64,000 bases of DNA from Enterobacteriaceae bacterium UBA7338 (GCA_002480085.1 DKPJ01000017.1:124001-188000), one strand, 5' to 3'; counted from the stretch's first letter, positions 17,152-24,699 are shown. Translations and numbers: made by a program. Notes: generated from the sequence alone by a model not told the origin.

Positions 17152-18877
17152 CGCGCATCCACGCCTCCAGGAGAGAGCCTAACGGGTTCTGCGCGCAGTA
17201 GTCTAAAAAGGCCTTCCCCTCTGCGCATGTTGAAACGGCATCACGCAGCGCAGCGGGAGTTAACTGGCGTGAGCGGCCATTAACCGACACGTTGAATGTT
17301 CCCCTACGCATATCAAAGACAATCGTCAGGGCGTCGTCCTGCCAACAGGTTATGTTGTCGCCCTTATCTGCATGAAGGTGGAACTGCCCCAGCTTGACGA
17401 CGCTGTCGCACCAGGGTTGCAGCGTCGCTATCTTCTCGTCCAGCGTTGCGCCAGGATCGTCAAGCGTCGCATCGAGAAAGGTTGTCATGGCGGCATAGCT
17501 TAACTCTCGGCTACGGAAAAGAAATTTTGCCACGTTGATCTCTATCGCCAGGGCGACGTTCGCTGCGGTTATCCCCCTCTCCTTCGCCACGGCAAAGACC
17601 CGCAGGCGCACGGCATCTCGCTGCTGAAGAAAGCGCTCTACGCTTATCTGGGAAAAAAAGGCTTCATTTCTGCTGTGTTGGGTAACACGGCTAAAGCTGA
17701 GATCGAGCAGGTGAAGGTCCCCTCTGGCCTGCCGTAACCAGAATGGAAACGAGGGTAAGAGAGAGAGTAAGGAGGTTGTCCATGCCTGGACAGGCTCCTC
17801 GGTATAAATTATCTCAGCGATTGCCCGGGGGATGCCCATCAGACAGAGCAGATGCCAGGCGTAGCAACGATACAGTTCACGCTCAAACGCCGTCAGCACA
17901 GAGGTTTGTAACGCCTGCCGCATAGCGTCTGACAGATGGGCGTATTTGGCATGGTGATATATCCACGAGGTTAGCACTTCAGCAACGAGGGCATATTGCT
18001 GCCACATCCCTGCCCACGCGCTATCCATATCTTTATCGACCGGGATATCGTACGGCTCGAAGAGGGATACCGCCGTGAAATCATGCCACTTACCGTCCAG
18101 AGAAAAATTAGAGGAGGAGACGCTGTGATAGAGGAACCGCGAGTTGGCAAAGGCAATCTGCGCCGCCTGCCTTCTGGCAAATTCACACAGGCCGGCCTGA
18201 AGATAACTCTGCGAATCGGTCTGTAAATTGAAAGTAGCGGCCAGGATCTCGGGCAGCCTTTTGCACATCGCCGAGGTCCGTTTAACGTCCTCAGCCTGCT
18301 CATAGCGGGCATTATCTCCGCCGCTCCGGAAATAGGCGGCTCGTTCAAAATGCGCGGGTCGGAGATAGCCGTCGCGGAGCAGCAGCGCCCGGCGACATGT
18401 CCCGTTCTCGGTAACGGCAAGCACGGCCTGACAGCGATTGGCCCCATAGGGTAGGACCACGTCGAGGATCCGGCTCCAGATCGTCTCGTAGAGAGCTGAA
18501 GCGAGCGTCAGCTCACCGTCACTTTGTCCAATATCATCTTCGCCAATGATCCCGAGCAACGGGTTTGGCCCAATGCCTTTTAGTTGATACCTGTCGCCGT
18601 CGTAGCCACACCTGGCCCCGCCGCCATGTACCCCAAGACCATAACCACCATAGCGTTCGGCATAGAAGGTTTTGCCGGCCAGTCCGCTGCGTATGCCCCT
18701 GGTGTCTACGGTCCATGAAAAGCGGCGTAGCAGCGCCTCGTCGCTTATGCTGAGCGTGGGTTCACGCAGGACGATCCGGCAGCCTGGCTGCCATTTTGTC
18801 TCAAACGCCACCAGGCAGGGTTGAAGATACTCTGCTATCTCGCTCATCTTAACCCCGAGCCTGTTTACACATACCAA
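17141..18877 (-). CDS. SelO-like (pseudokinase/AMPylase-like) protein of unknown role in the RiPP operon
   Basis: A 578-residue soluble protein. Residues about 74-140 (RYGGYGLGVHGGG, then DGDRYQLKGIGPNPLLG, then SDGELTLASALYET) follow the landmarks of the SelO/YdiU pseudokinase family, which has YGGHQFG, QLKGAGRTPYSR and DGRAVLRSS-RE at equivalent spacing. SelO transfers AMP from ATP to Ser, Thr or Tyr. The rest is not recognisable by eye. Large proteins of similar size (MchC/MceJ) sit beside HlyC-like enzymes in siderophore-microcin clusters; whether this is one of them needs a profile search. The start at 18877 overlaps the methyltransferase; Met11 at 18847 with GGGG upstream is an equally good start. 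Confidence 0.6.
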   Translation of the reverse strand: MVCVNRLGVKMSEIAEYLQPCLVAFETKWQPGCRIVLREPTLSISDEALLRRFSWTVDTRGIRSGLAGKTFYAERYGGYGLGVHGGGARCGYDGDRYQLKGIGPNPLLGIIGEDDIGQSDGELTLASALYETIWSRILDVVLPYGANRCQAVLAVTENGTCRRALLLRDGYLRPAHFERAAYFRSGGDNARYEQAEDVKRTSAMCKRLPEILAATFNLQTDSQSYLQAGLCEFARRQAAQIAFANSRFLYHSVSSSNFSLDGKWHDFTAVSLFEPYDIPVDKDMDSAWAGMWQQYALVAEVLTSWIYHHAKYAHLSDAMRQALQTSVLTAFERELYRCYAWHLLCLMGIPRAIAEIIYTEEPVQAWTTSLLSLLPSFPFWLRQARGDLHLLDLSFSRVTQHSRNEAFFSQISVERFLQQRDAVRLRVFAVAKERGITAANVALAIEINVAKFLFRSRELSYAAMTTFLDATLDDPGATLDEKIATLQPWCDSVVKLGQFHLHADKGDNITCWQDDALTIVFDMRRGTFNVSVNGRSRQLTPAALRDAVSTCAEGKAFLDYCAQNPLGSLLEAWMRDGH

Positions 18878-19935
18878 AGCCCTGCGTGGGCGCGCGTGCT
18901 GTCAAACAGATCGAGCGTCGTGACCTTGCCGGTGCCGTGCTGGATATACAGAGAGTTGCTAATCAACGCCGTTGCATGATTGTCTACCAAAAACTGGGTC
19001 AGCCTCTCTTTTATCTCATCCAGAGGAGATATGTTCATTGCCGCTGACGAGAAGGCCAGGCCATCAAAATATTCGTAGCCCGGCGCCATAGGGTGCTGTG
19101 ACAAAATAGTCAGGTGGCAATCCATCTGGTTAGCCTTTGCCCAGGCGGTTAATCGCGCCATGATCACCGGTTCTACCCCGTCGCTTAAGGTTGTGCCAAT
19201 GATCTGCGCAACTCCGTCAGGCTTAAGGTACCGTGGCAGTCCCTCCAGCACACGCCACGTCACTGCCCAGCCATCGTTGCCACCATGACCCACAAAGGGG
19301 TACGGCAGCTCGTCTGGAAACGGGAGCAGCGGAGGGTTACAGATAATATGATCAAACGGCTCGTTGGACGGCAGAGCAGCGTAGAGATCGCCCACCAGAA
19401 TGTCCCAGTTCTCCAGGCCGTTAAGCTGGCGATTGATCTCCGCCACCGCTGCCGAAAGAGGATTAATCTCGACCGAGACCACGCGGGCCGCTTTCGCGGC
19501 ACAGTAGATAGACTGCACCCCCGGCCCGGAGCAGAGATCGAGCGTCCTGCCCTCTGCCCGAGGACGCAGGCGGGTTAATAAGCCAAATGAATCATCACCG
19601 TAATAGACCGTGGGATTGGGCGTCGGCGTCTCAAAAAGCAACCAGTTGCCCAGCACCATAAACAGAGAGAAGCCGCAGCTCCGCACCGTCTGTCGATCGC
19701 GCTGTAAAATATTTCGATCCAGCAACGGGACCAGCAGATCCCGCTCTTCAGCGGTAAATGCGACAAGCTCAACAGGCTCATTAATCAGCAGTAGCCGATA
19801 AAAATTCCCCAGCCGGCTACCGTATACCAACGGTCTGGCGGCTTGCCACGTTGTCAGGCGAGGTGTGCCGGGAAAGAAAGCGCTGCATAATTCGGCGTAA
19901 CCAATACTATTTAAATAGCGTGTGAGATTTTTCAT
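18865..19935 (-). CDS. SAM-dependent methyltransferase with NPPL motif
   Basis: A 356-residue class I methyltransferase. Motif I is LDLCSGPGVQSI (residues 132-143), the acidic ribose-binding residue follows in VVSVEINPL (152-160), and the catalytic motif is NPPLLP (200-205). The N/D-PP-Y/F/L motif belongs to enzymes that methylate amide or amine nitrogens (HemK/PrmC on glutamine amide, RsmC and N6-adenine methylases). The N-terminal 115 residues are a separate domain, as in PrmC-like enzymes. Start and upstream stop overlap as ATGA, so it is coupled to the radical SAM gene. In this operon, N-methylation of Asn side chains of the precursor is a reasonable inference, as PoyE does in polytheonamide synthesis. 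Confidence 0.82.
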   Translation of the reverse strand: MKNLTRYLNSIGYAELCSAFFPGTPRLTTWQAARPLVYGSRLGNFYRLLLINEPVELVAFTAEERDLLVPLLDRNILQRDRQTVRSCGFSLFMVLGNWLLFETPTPNPTVYYGDDSFGLLTRLRPRAEGRTLDLCSGPGVQSIYCAAKAARVVSVEINPLSAAVAEINRQLNGLENWDILVGDLYAALPSNEPFDHIICNPPLLPFPDELPYPFVGHGGNDGWAVTWRVLEGLPRYLKPDGVAQIIGTTLSDGVEPVIMARLTAWAKANQMDCHLTILSQHPMAPGYEYFDGLAFSSAAMNISPLDEIKERLTQFLVDNHATALISNSLYIQHGTGKVTTLDLFDSTRAHAGLWYV

Positions 19936-20993
19936 ATGTTTTCATACAGAGGGTAGATTTCAGGAAGGTGCTCTCTTAATATCCGGCGAGACTCTGCAAT
20001 ATTGACCACGTCTTCACATATTTCACATACCGAGGCATAGCGTGGTTTAAAGAGCTTCTGCGTGGCAATATTTTCGACCAGCTTCATTAAAAACCAGGGG
20101 CCAAATTTGCGGATCGCCTGGATAACGAGACGCTGCTCCCCTTGCGCAAATAATTCAGCGGCATCGTGCGTATGGATATCACCAAAATCGAGAAACTCGT
20201 TACCGTGTGCGTGAATACCACAGCAGGCCAACAGATGACCGCCGGGAGACATAGCAGCGCTGGTCACTGCCCAGGGACATTTCAGATTGAGGCTGGACTG
20301 TTTGTCCGGATAGATAATCTCCTCTTCCGCCAGCGCCTGGCCGCGCCCCAACCTTTGTAGGCGCGCGTTCGATAGCAGATACCAGGTGCCGTCAGCAGCG
20401 CGTGACATTGTATGCTGGGGGACGCCATGCTCATCCCAATAGACCGGAATGACCTCATTAAGCTGCTGCTGTATAAAATCACTGGTTATGGTCGAGCGCG
20501 TACCGTAGCAGTTGGCAATGACAACGCTCTCAAAACCCCTATTCTTGCTGGCCTGCCAGGCATTAAAAACGTTCTGATAATTGATATCGCGGGCGTGGTA
20601 GTCATCCAGACTATAATTGACCTCCGAGAGTCCGCACTCTCTCAGGGTATCAATCATCTCATTGGCTTTATGCCTCGTCGTAGCCCACGAGGCATTGGTC
20701 ACAATGCGCGTCTTAATGCCTTTTTCATGGCACCAGGCAATAGCATCGAAGAGATCGTTTCGCAGCAGCGTAGGCTCTCCCCCGGCGAAAACAACAACCT
20801 TTGGCTGGTTATCGCCCAGCATCAGCTGCTCAATGGCCTTTGTAATCATTGATAATGATAACTTTCCCCGACGCTGCGGTGAGGAGTGCATTGAGCAGTG
20901 CCCGCACGCGGCCGTACACCTGTTGGTCGTCAGGAGAGTAAGCTGGCTAATTTTAGACATAACGGTATATTCCACAATCTCTGTGGATGCCAT
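19932..20993 (-). CDS. Radical SAM peptide-modifying enzyme with C-terminal Cys cluster
   Basis: A 353-residue radical SAM protein. The cluster-binding CxxxCxxC is Cys26, Cys30, Cys33 (RCTAACGHCS), and the GGE motif is FAGGEPTLL near 69-77. A C-terminal extension has Cys239, Cys257-Cys258 and Cys323-xx-Cys326, suggesting one or two auxiliary iron-sulfur clusters of SPASM/twitch type, as in peptide-modifying maturases. Such enzymes form carbon crosslinks or epimerise residues. It follows the precursor gene by 16 bases and is coupled to the methyltransferase. Two starts are possible: 20993, with AAGG only two bases away, or Met12 at 20960. The precursor core suggests epimerisation as the reaction; that is inference. 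Confidence 0.9.
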   Translation of the reverse strand: MASTEIVEYTVMSKISQLTLLTTNRCTAACGHCSMHSSPQRRGKLSLSMITKAIEQLMLGDNQPKVVVFAGGEPTLLRNDLFDAIAWCHEKGIKTRIVTNASWATTRHKANEMIDTLRECGLSEVNYSLDDYHARDINYQNVFNAWQASKNRGFESVVIANCYGTRSTITSDFIQQQLNEVIPVYWDEHGVPQHTMSRAADGTWYLLSNARLQRLGRGQALAEEEIIYPDKQSSLNLKCPWAVTSAAMSPGGHLLACCGIHAHGNEFLDFGDIHTHDAAELFAQGEQRLVIQAIRKFGPWFLMKLVENIATQKLFKPRYASVCEICEDVVNIAESRRILREHLPEIYPLYENI

Positions 20994-21009
20994 GACCTTA
21001 TGACATCAA

Positions 21010-21753
21010 TTAATGAAGAAGATCGGCGCGAATAATATGCAGTCCCTCTGGCGTACTGGCGAGCGTTAATTTGACGTTAAGCTCTTTGTAAGCAATTTCG
21101 AGGACGTTTTCGCTGTCGTGGTGATGCGTGTTCAAGCGGAGGGTTTTTTCAGCTAAGTGTTTCAGCAGAGTAGCTTGCCGATAGGCGTTTAATCCTCTTT
21201 GGGTTAAGGTCGCATGCAGCTCTGGCGATAACGCACCTTCCGTCAGGATGATGTGCGACAGCACGCCGGCGTCGTTATGCGGCTGAGAGGAGGCGCTAAT
21301 ACCGCCGGACAACCCGCCCGATCCGGCCCAGCCGTTGACGTTAGCCATGATATTGGCGTTGGCCAGCGCGTTGGCGTTGGCGACCGCGTTGGCATTCGCC
21401 AGGGCAAGCGCGTTAACCACGGCAACGGCCATAGCTGCTGCGGCCCCGCCACCGATCTCATCGATCCAGCCGTCGTCCTCCATATCCTCTAATTTATCGT
21501 CGTGACGGATATCGTTCTGCTTCCCTATACCAATAACCGACTGGATAATTACCTGTCTGGCCGGCTCGGAGACGCTATTTAGATAGTCAGAGAACAGGAC
21601 CTCTTCCCCTCCTTTACGAATAAAAAAGTCACTGTCGCTGTTTTTAAGCGCTGCCACAGGCTGGGACATAAAATCATTGACCAATACCCCATTGCCAAGG
21701 ATGTTGTTCCTGAGTTTGCCTATCGCGCTTAGAAAATCACTTGTTCCGTTCAT
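21010..21753 (-). CDS. Putative RiPP precursor with periodic Ala/Asn core
   Basis: A 247-residue protein with three parts. Residues 1-103 are a mainly helical, acidic leader ending in DGWIDEIGGG, where Ile sits at -4 and -7 from the last Gly, fitting C39 double-Gly processing. Residues 104-142 are the periodic core: odd positions almost all Ala, even positions Asn or Leu/Val/Met, with Asn at 114, 120, 126, 132, 138 and again at 122, 128, 134, 140. Residues 143-162 are a Gly/Ser linker with further Gly-Gly pairs. Residues 163-247 form a His-rich helical/beta domain. It lies seven bases after the SdpI-like gene and 16 before the radical SAM gene. No homologue is known to me; the precursor call is inference from core and context. 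Confidence 0.75.
   Translation of the reverse strand: MNGTSDFLSAIGKLRNNILGNGVLVNDFMSQPVAALKNSDSDFFIRKGGEEVLFSDYLNSVSEPARQVIIQSVIGIGKQNDIRHDDKLEDMEDDGWIDEIGGGAAAAMAVAVVNALALANANAVANANALANANIMANVNGWAGSGGLSGGISASSQPHNDAGVLSHIILTEGALSPELHATLTQRGLNAYRQATLLKHLAEKTLRLNTHHHDSENVLEIAYKELNVKLTLASTPEGLHIIRADLLH
21328..21399 (-). repeat. Four 18-base units encoding the Asn hexads
   Basis: Degenerate tandem units of 18 bases (GCGTTGGC-type words on the plus strand) encode ANANAV (119-124), ANANAL (125-130), ANANIM (131-136) and ANVNGW (137-142). Synonymous and non-synonymous differences between units show they are not a fresh slippage product. Core length could change by unit gain or loss. Confidence 0.85.
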
Positions 21754-21759
21754 ACCGTA

Positions 21760-22089
21760 TCACTCCTTTTTTATTTGGGTGAGTTTGATAAATGTTATTA
21801 TCACAGGCACTGAAACTTCAATAATAAACAACGTGATGCTTATGTTTTCGCTACTACCGGTTCGCCAGTTTCCCAATAGGATCGATAACAGAAAAAAACA
21901 AAACGCTGAAGCGATCGCCGATAGACCATATATCCGGTTTATCCTGTACCAGATTGTTTTATTATTTAATGTGTATCGGGTCCTGACGCCGTAGAGTCGG
22001 TTAGGCTTTATCTTTTGCATGGCAAGAGGGATCGAAATAACCATCAGTACCAGGCTGCCGATGCTCAGATAAAAAAAGGTGAGTTCCAA
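21760..22089 (-). CDS. SdpI-family membrane protein, probable immunity protein
   Basis: A 109-residue protein with three hydrophobic helices (about 3-24, 52-72 and 84-102). The cytoplasmic segment KIKPNRLYGVRTRYTLNNKT is the hallmark of the SdpI/YhfL family, whose founder SdpI protects Bacillus from the SdpC toxin and acts in signalling. The start is TTG at 22089, chosen because GAGAGG lies eight bases upstream and no ATG fits; the first in-frame Met later is inside helix 1. It is the first gene of the operon, seven bases before the precursor, the usual place for immunity. Self-protection against a membrane-active peptide is inferred. Confidence 0.8.
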   Translation of the reverse strand: MELTFFYLSIGSLVLMVISIPLAMQKIKPNRLYGVRTRYTLNNKTIWYRINRIYGLSAIASAFCFFLLSILLGNWRTGSSENISITLFIIEVSVPVIITFIKLTQIKKE

Positions 22090-22445
22090 CAGAAGCGCCT
22101 CTCTTGTCTTATGTAACCCATCACGTCAGTTTACTGCGCCAATAACCATAAAAATGGTGTGGCAAAACAAAATATAGTACACAACCTCTGCTGAAAAACT
22201 GATCGCCATCAATAAATAAGACCATGTTTTATTGGCCCTATTAATATTTAGGGTAAGAAAATTCTCACTCTGTATCTACAATTTATAAGGGGGAGCACTG
22301 GCATAATCAAAAGCAAATGCCGATTAATAGCAAATTATCAGTGAGATTGTTGGTAGAGGTATGAAGGGCAGAGTTAATCACTGCACCTGGTTTGCGCGGG
22401 GCCTTTGCGACTGGCGCACCTGCCACGCGGCAAAATAGGCTGTGT
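22090..22445. other. Intergenic region carrying the RiPP operon promoter
   Basis: This 356-base stretch lies upstream of the SdpI-like gene and downstream of cbl. It is AT-rich between about 22150 and 22300. Since the cbl stop is at its right edge and no clear terminator separates them, read-through from cbl into the operon is possible. I could not assign a convincing -35/-10 pair or regulator site. Confidence 0.5.
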
Positions 22446-23396
22446 TTAAATTTGATAATCCAGGACTATTTCGTCCGGCTCCATCGCCTGGCGCTTGATA
22501 TCCTCTACGGAGAGTCCGGCATTGCACAGCTCGATAAAGCGCCAGACATAGTTGCGCTGGAGCTGTCCACGCTTGAGGCCCAGCCAGACGGTATTCGCGT
22601 CAAACAGGTGGCGGGTATCCAGACGAATAAGCGTCCCCGCCTCCTGCTCGTTGCCTGACTGTTCAGCCACAATACCCACCCCTAACCCCAGCTCAACGTA
22701 GGTTCTGATCACATCGGAGTCCTGCGCACTCAGCACCACATCCGGGATCAGCCCCTTACGGCCAAAGGCTTCATCAATGCGTGACCGGCCGGTGATCCCC
22801 TGTCGATAGGTAATTAGCGGCCAGCGGCTAATCTCATCCAGCGTAAGCGGCGAGGCGTTGGCAAGGGGATGATCCTGAGGAATAAGCAGGCTGTGGTGCC
22901 AGCGAAACCACGGGAAGGCCACCAGCGCCGAATCGTTACTCAACCGCTCGCTGGCAATACCGATATCCGCTCCGCCGTTGTGCAGCAGCGACTCAATCTC
23001 CTGCGGCGTTCCCTGAATCAGCTCGAGACGAACCTCAGGAAAGAGCGCGCGGAAAGATTTGATCACCGGCGGCAGGCTATAGCGCGCCTGGGTGTGGGTG
23101 GTGGCAACCGTTAACACCCCGGAGGTGTCGTTGGTAAAGAGATCGGCGAGTCGGCGAACGTTACTGGCCTCGTTGAGGATCCGCTCGGCAATGACGAGCA
23201 GCGCTTTGCCCGGCTCGGTCATACCCAGCAGGCGTTTTCCCCGGCGGATGAAAATCTCAATTCCCAGCTCCTCTTCCAGCTCGCGAATATGGCGGCTGAC
23301 GCCGGACTGCGACGTATAGAGCATGTTGGCGACTTCAGTCAGGTTGTAGTCCCGGCGCGCCGCTTCCCGGATTATTTTTAGTTGCTGGAAATTCAT
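22446..23396 (-). CDS. cbl: LysR-type regulator Cbl
   Basis: A 316-residue CysB-like LysR regulator that controls sulfonate and taurine use genes (ssu, tau) in response to sulfate limitation through adenosine phosphosulfate. The N-terminal helix-turn-helix reads MNFQQLKIIREAARRDYNLTEVAN and matches E. coli Cbl almost throughout, including the C-terminal EDIKRQ motif. The reading frame is open 26 codons farther, but the start at 23396 follows GGAGGGTAAG and gives the family length. It lies 100 bases downstream of nac; in E. coli Nac stimulates cbl, partly by read-through from the sigma-54 promoter. Confidence 0.95.
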   Translation of the reverse strand: MNFQQLKIIREAARRDYNLTEVANMLYTSQSGVSRHIRELEEELGIEIFIRRGKRLLGMTEPGKALLVIAERILNEASNVRRLADLFTNDTSGVLTVATTHTQARYSLPPVIKSFRALFPEVRLELIQGTPQEIESLLHNGGADIGIASERLSNDSALVAFPWFRWHHSLLIPQDHPLANASPLTLDEISRWPLITYRQGITGRSRIDEAFGRKGLIPDVVLSAQDSDVIRTYVELGLGVGIVAEQSGNEQEAGTLIRLDTRHLFDANTVWLGLKRGQLQRNYVWRFIELCNAGLSVEDIKRQAMEPDEIVLDYQI

Positions 23397-23475
23397 CTTA
23401 CCCTCCAGAGCCATCAGACATGACGCTATTGTTAAAGTCTGAGGCCTGGCAGGACAAATAATAAAAACCGGCATC

Positions 23476-23494
23476 TTATTCCTTTATGGAATAA
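23476..23494. promoter_or_regulatory. Inverted repeat between nac and cbl
   Basis: TTATTCC (23476-23482) and GGAATAA (23488-23494) around TTTAT, two bases after the nac stop. No T-run follows on the nac strand, so an operator or a weak attenuating hairpin ahead of cbl is more likely than a terminator. Role unknown. Confidence 0.35.
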
Positions 23495-23496
23495 AA

Positions 23497-24414
23497 CTAG
23501 CCCACCAGCAGCAGCTCGCGGTTCTCCAGAGTTGGGCGGCTGACCAGCGACAGCAGAATATCTTTAACCGCCTGCGCCTGCGGGGAGAGCGCCCCGTGAG
23601 CAGACGTATTCAGCGAGAGCGGAAGGCTCATGGAGGGGGCCGTAATGCGTGCCATCCAGCCGTTTGCCGCACTGCACAGGGATCGCGCCGCAGATTCCGG
23701 CAGCACCGTCACGCCCATGCCGCTGGCAATCGCTGCGGTTAAGGTGGTGATAGATTCAATCTCGCCGATGATTTTGGCCGTCAGGCGACGCAGGGAGAAC
23801 GCTTCGTCAACCCGCAGGCGCACCGCGCTATAATCACGCGGCAGAAACAGGTTCATCTCCGCCACGGCGGTAAGATCGACGCTCTGACCCGGACAATCCC
23901 GGGTACCCACCAGGTAGAGATCCTCCTTCAGCAGCGGCTGGCTGGCGATCCCTGCCGCTGGTGCACGTTCGTAGAGCACCGCCATATCCAGCTGGCCGCC
24001 GATAAGCTTATCGTTAAGATCGGTACCGCTGTTTTCATGCAGATAGACCATCACGTCCGGCAGCTCGTTGCGCACGGCCTGCAACAGCGGCATGGTAATA
24101 GAAGACGCCGCCGTTCCGGGCGCCAGACCAATTGCCACCTGTCCACGCAGGGTCTGGCCAACGTTGTTGACCGCCAGCTGGGCCTGCTCACACTGGCGCA
24201 AGATGGTGCGGGCGTGGGTATAGAGGATTTTCCCGGCTTCGGTGGGGGTTACGCCACGCTTGGTGCGAATTAACAGCTGCTGATTCATTTCACCTTCAAG
24301 CGTTGCTACCTGTTGGCTCAGCGCGGGCTGCGCGATATGTAATACTTCCGCGGCCTGGGTCAGGCTACCGATATCGACGATTTTTACGAAATACTTCAGC
24401 CGTCTTAAGTTCAT
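23497..24414 (-). CDS. nac: Nitrogen assimilation control protein Nac (LysR type)
   Basis: A 305-residue LysR regulator that couples sigma-54-dependent nitrogen starvation response to sigma-70 genes. The N-terminus MNLRRLKYFVKIVDIGSLTQAAEVL carries the helix-turn-helix and the sequence follows E. coli/Klebsiella Nac throughout. Length equals the family length. It is driven by a sigma-54 promoter (24472-24487) with an NtrC site upstream (24606-24622). The order nac-cbl, with a tRNA-Asn upstream, is the E. coli order. Confidence 0.95.
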   Translation of the reverse strand: MNLRRLKYFVKIVDIGSLTQAAEVLHIAQPALSQQVATLEGEMNQQLLIRTKRGVTPTEAGKILYTHARTILRQCEQAQLAVNNVGQTLRGQVAIGLAPGTAASSITMPLLQAVRNELPDVMVYLHENSGTDLNDKLIGGQLDMAVLYERAPAAGIASQPLLKEDLYLVGTRDCPGQSVDLTAVAEMNLFLPRDYSAVRLRVDEAFSLRRLTAKIIGEIESITTLTAAIASGMGVTVLPESAARSLCSAANGWMARITAPSMSLPLSLNTSAHGALSPQAQAVKDILLSLVSRPTLENRELLLVG

Positions 24415-24471
24415 TTTGCCTCCGGAACTAAACGCGTAGGTTGATGCATGCCAGTCTCTTGTCGGAGGAGT

Positions 24472-24487
24472 TGCAAGATACTTGCCA
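24472..24487 (-). promoter_or_regulatory. Sigma-54 promoter of nac
   Basis: Minus strand TGGCAAGTATCTTGCA: the -24 element TGGCA at 24487-24483 and the -12 element TTGCA at 24476-24472, ten bases apart from G to G as required for RpoN. Transcription would start near 24461, about 47 bases before the nac ATG. Confidence 0.88.
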
Positions 24488-24605
24488 CTTTTTAAAAAGT
24501 CTTTTTGATTCTGCCTAACAGGCTGGATTATAAGCGTTTCTGATTACCCGCACGCATGTCACTACGAAAATCACCCCATTTACCCTGCCCCATAAGGGGT
24601 AGTTT

Positions 24606-24622
24606 TGCACTCGCCTGGTGCA
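24606..24622. promoter_or_regulatory. NtrC-binding site upstream of nac
   Basis: TGCACTCGCCTGGTGCA is a dyad that matches the NtrC consensus TGCACC-N5-GGTGCA with one mismatch. It lies about 145 bases upstream of the expected start, a normal enhancer distance. Confidence 0.82.
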
Positions 24623-24699
24623 GAGTCATCATTTTTGCTGATGAATGCGCCAGATTGCTGCAAATCTCAGCAAACGATCGCCAGAACCCCATCGAGGCT

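Noticed and set aside
21328..21399. The Asn hexad repeat as a mere DNA slippage artefact.
   Set aside because: Units differ in several bases yet keep the Asn register and the odd/even alternation, which extends beyond the repeated units (residues 111-118), so selection on the protein is more likely.
18865..21753. Interpretation of the cluster as a sactipeptide or darobactin-like system.
   Set aside because: The precursor core has no Cys for thioether links and no Trp-x-x-Trp-type crosslink motif; the alternating Ala/Asn pattern fits beta-helix peptides better.
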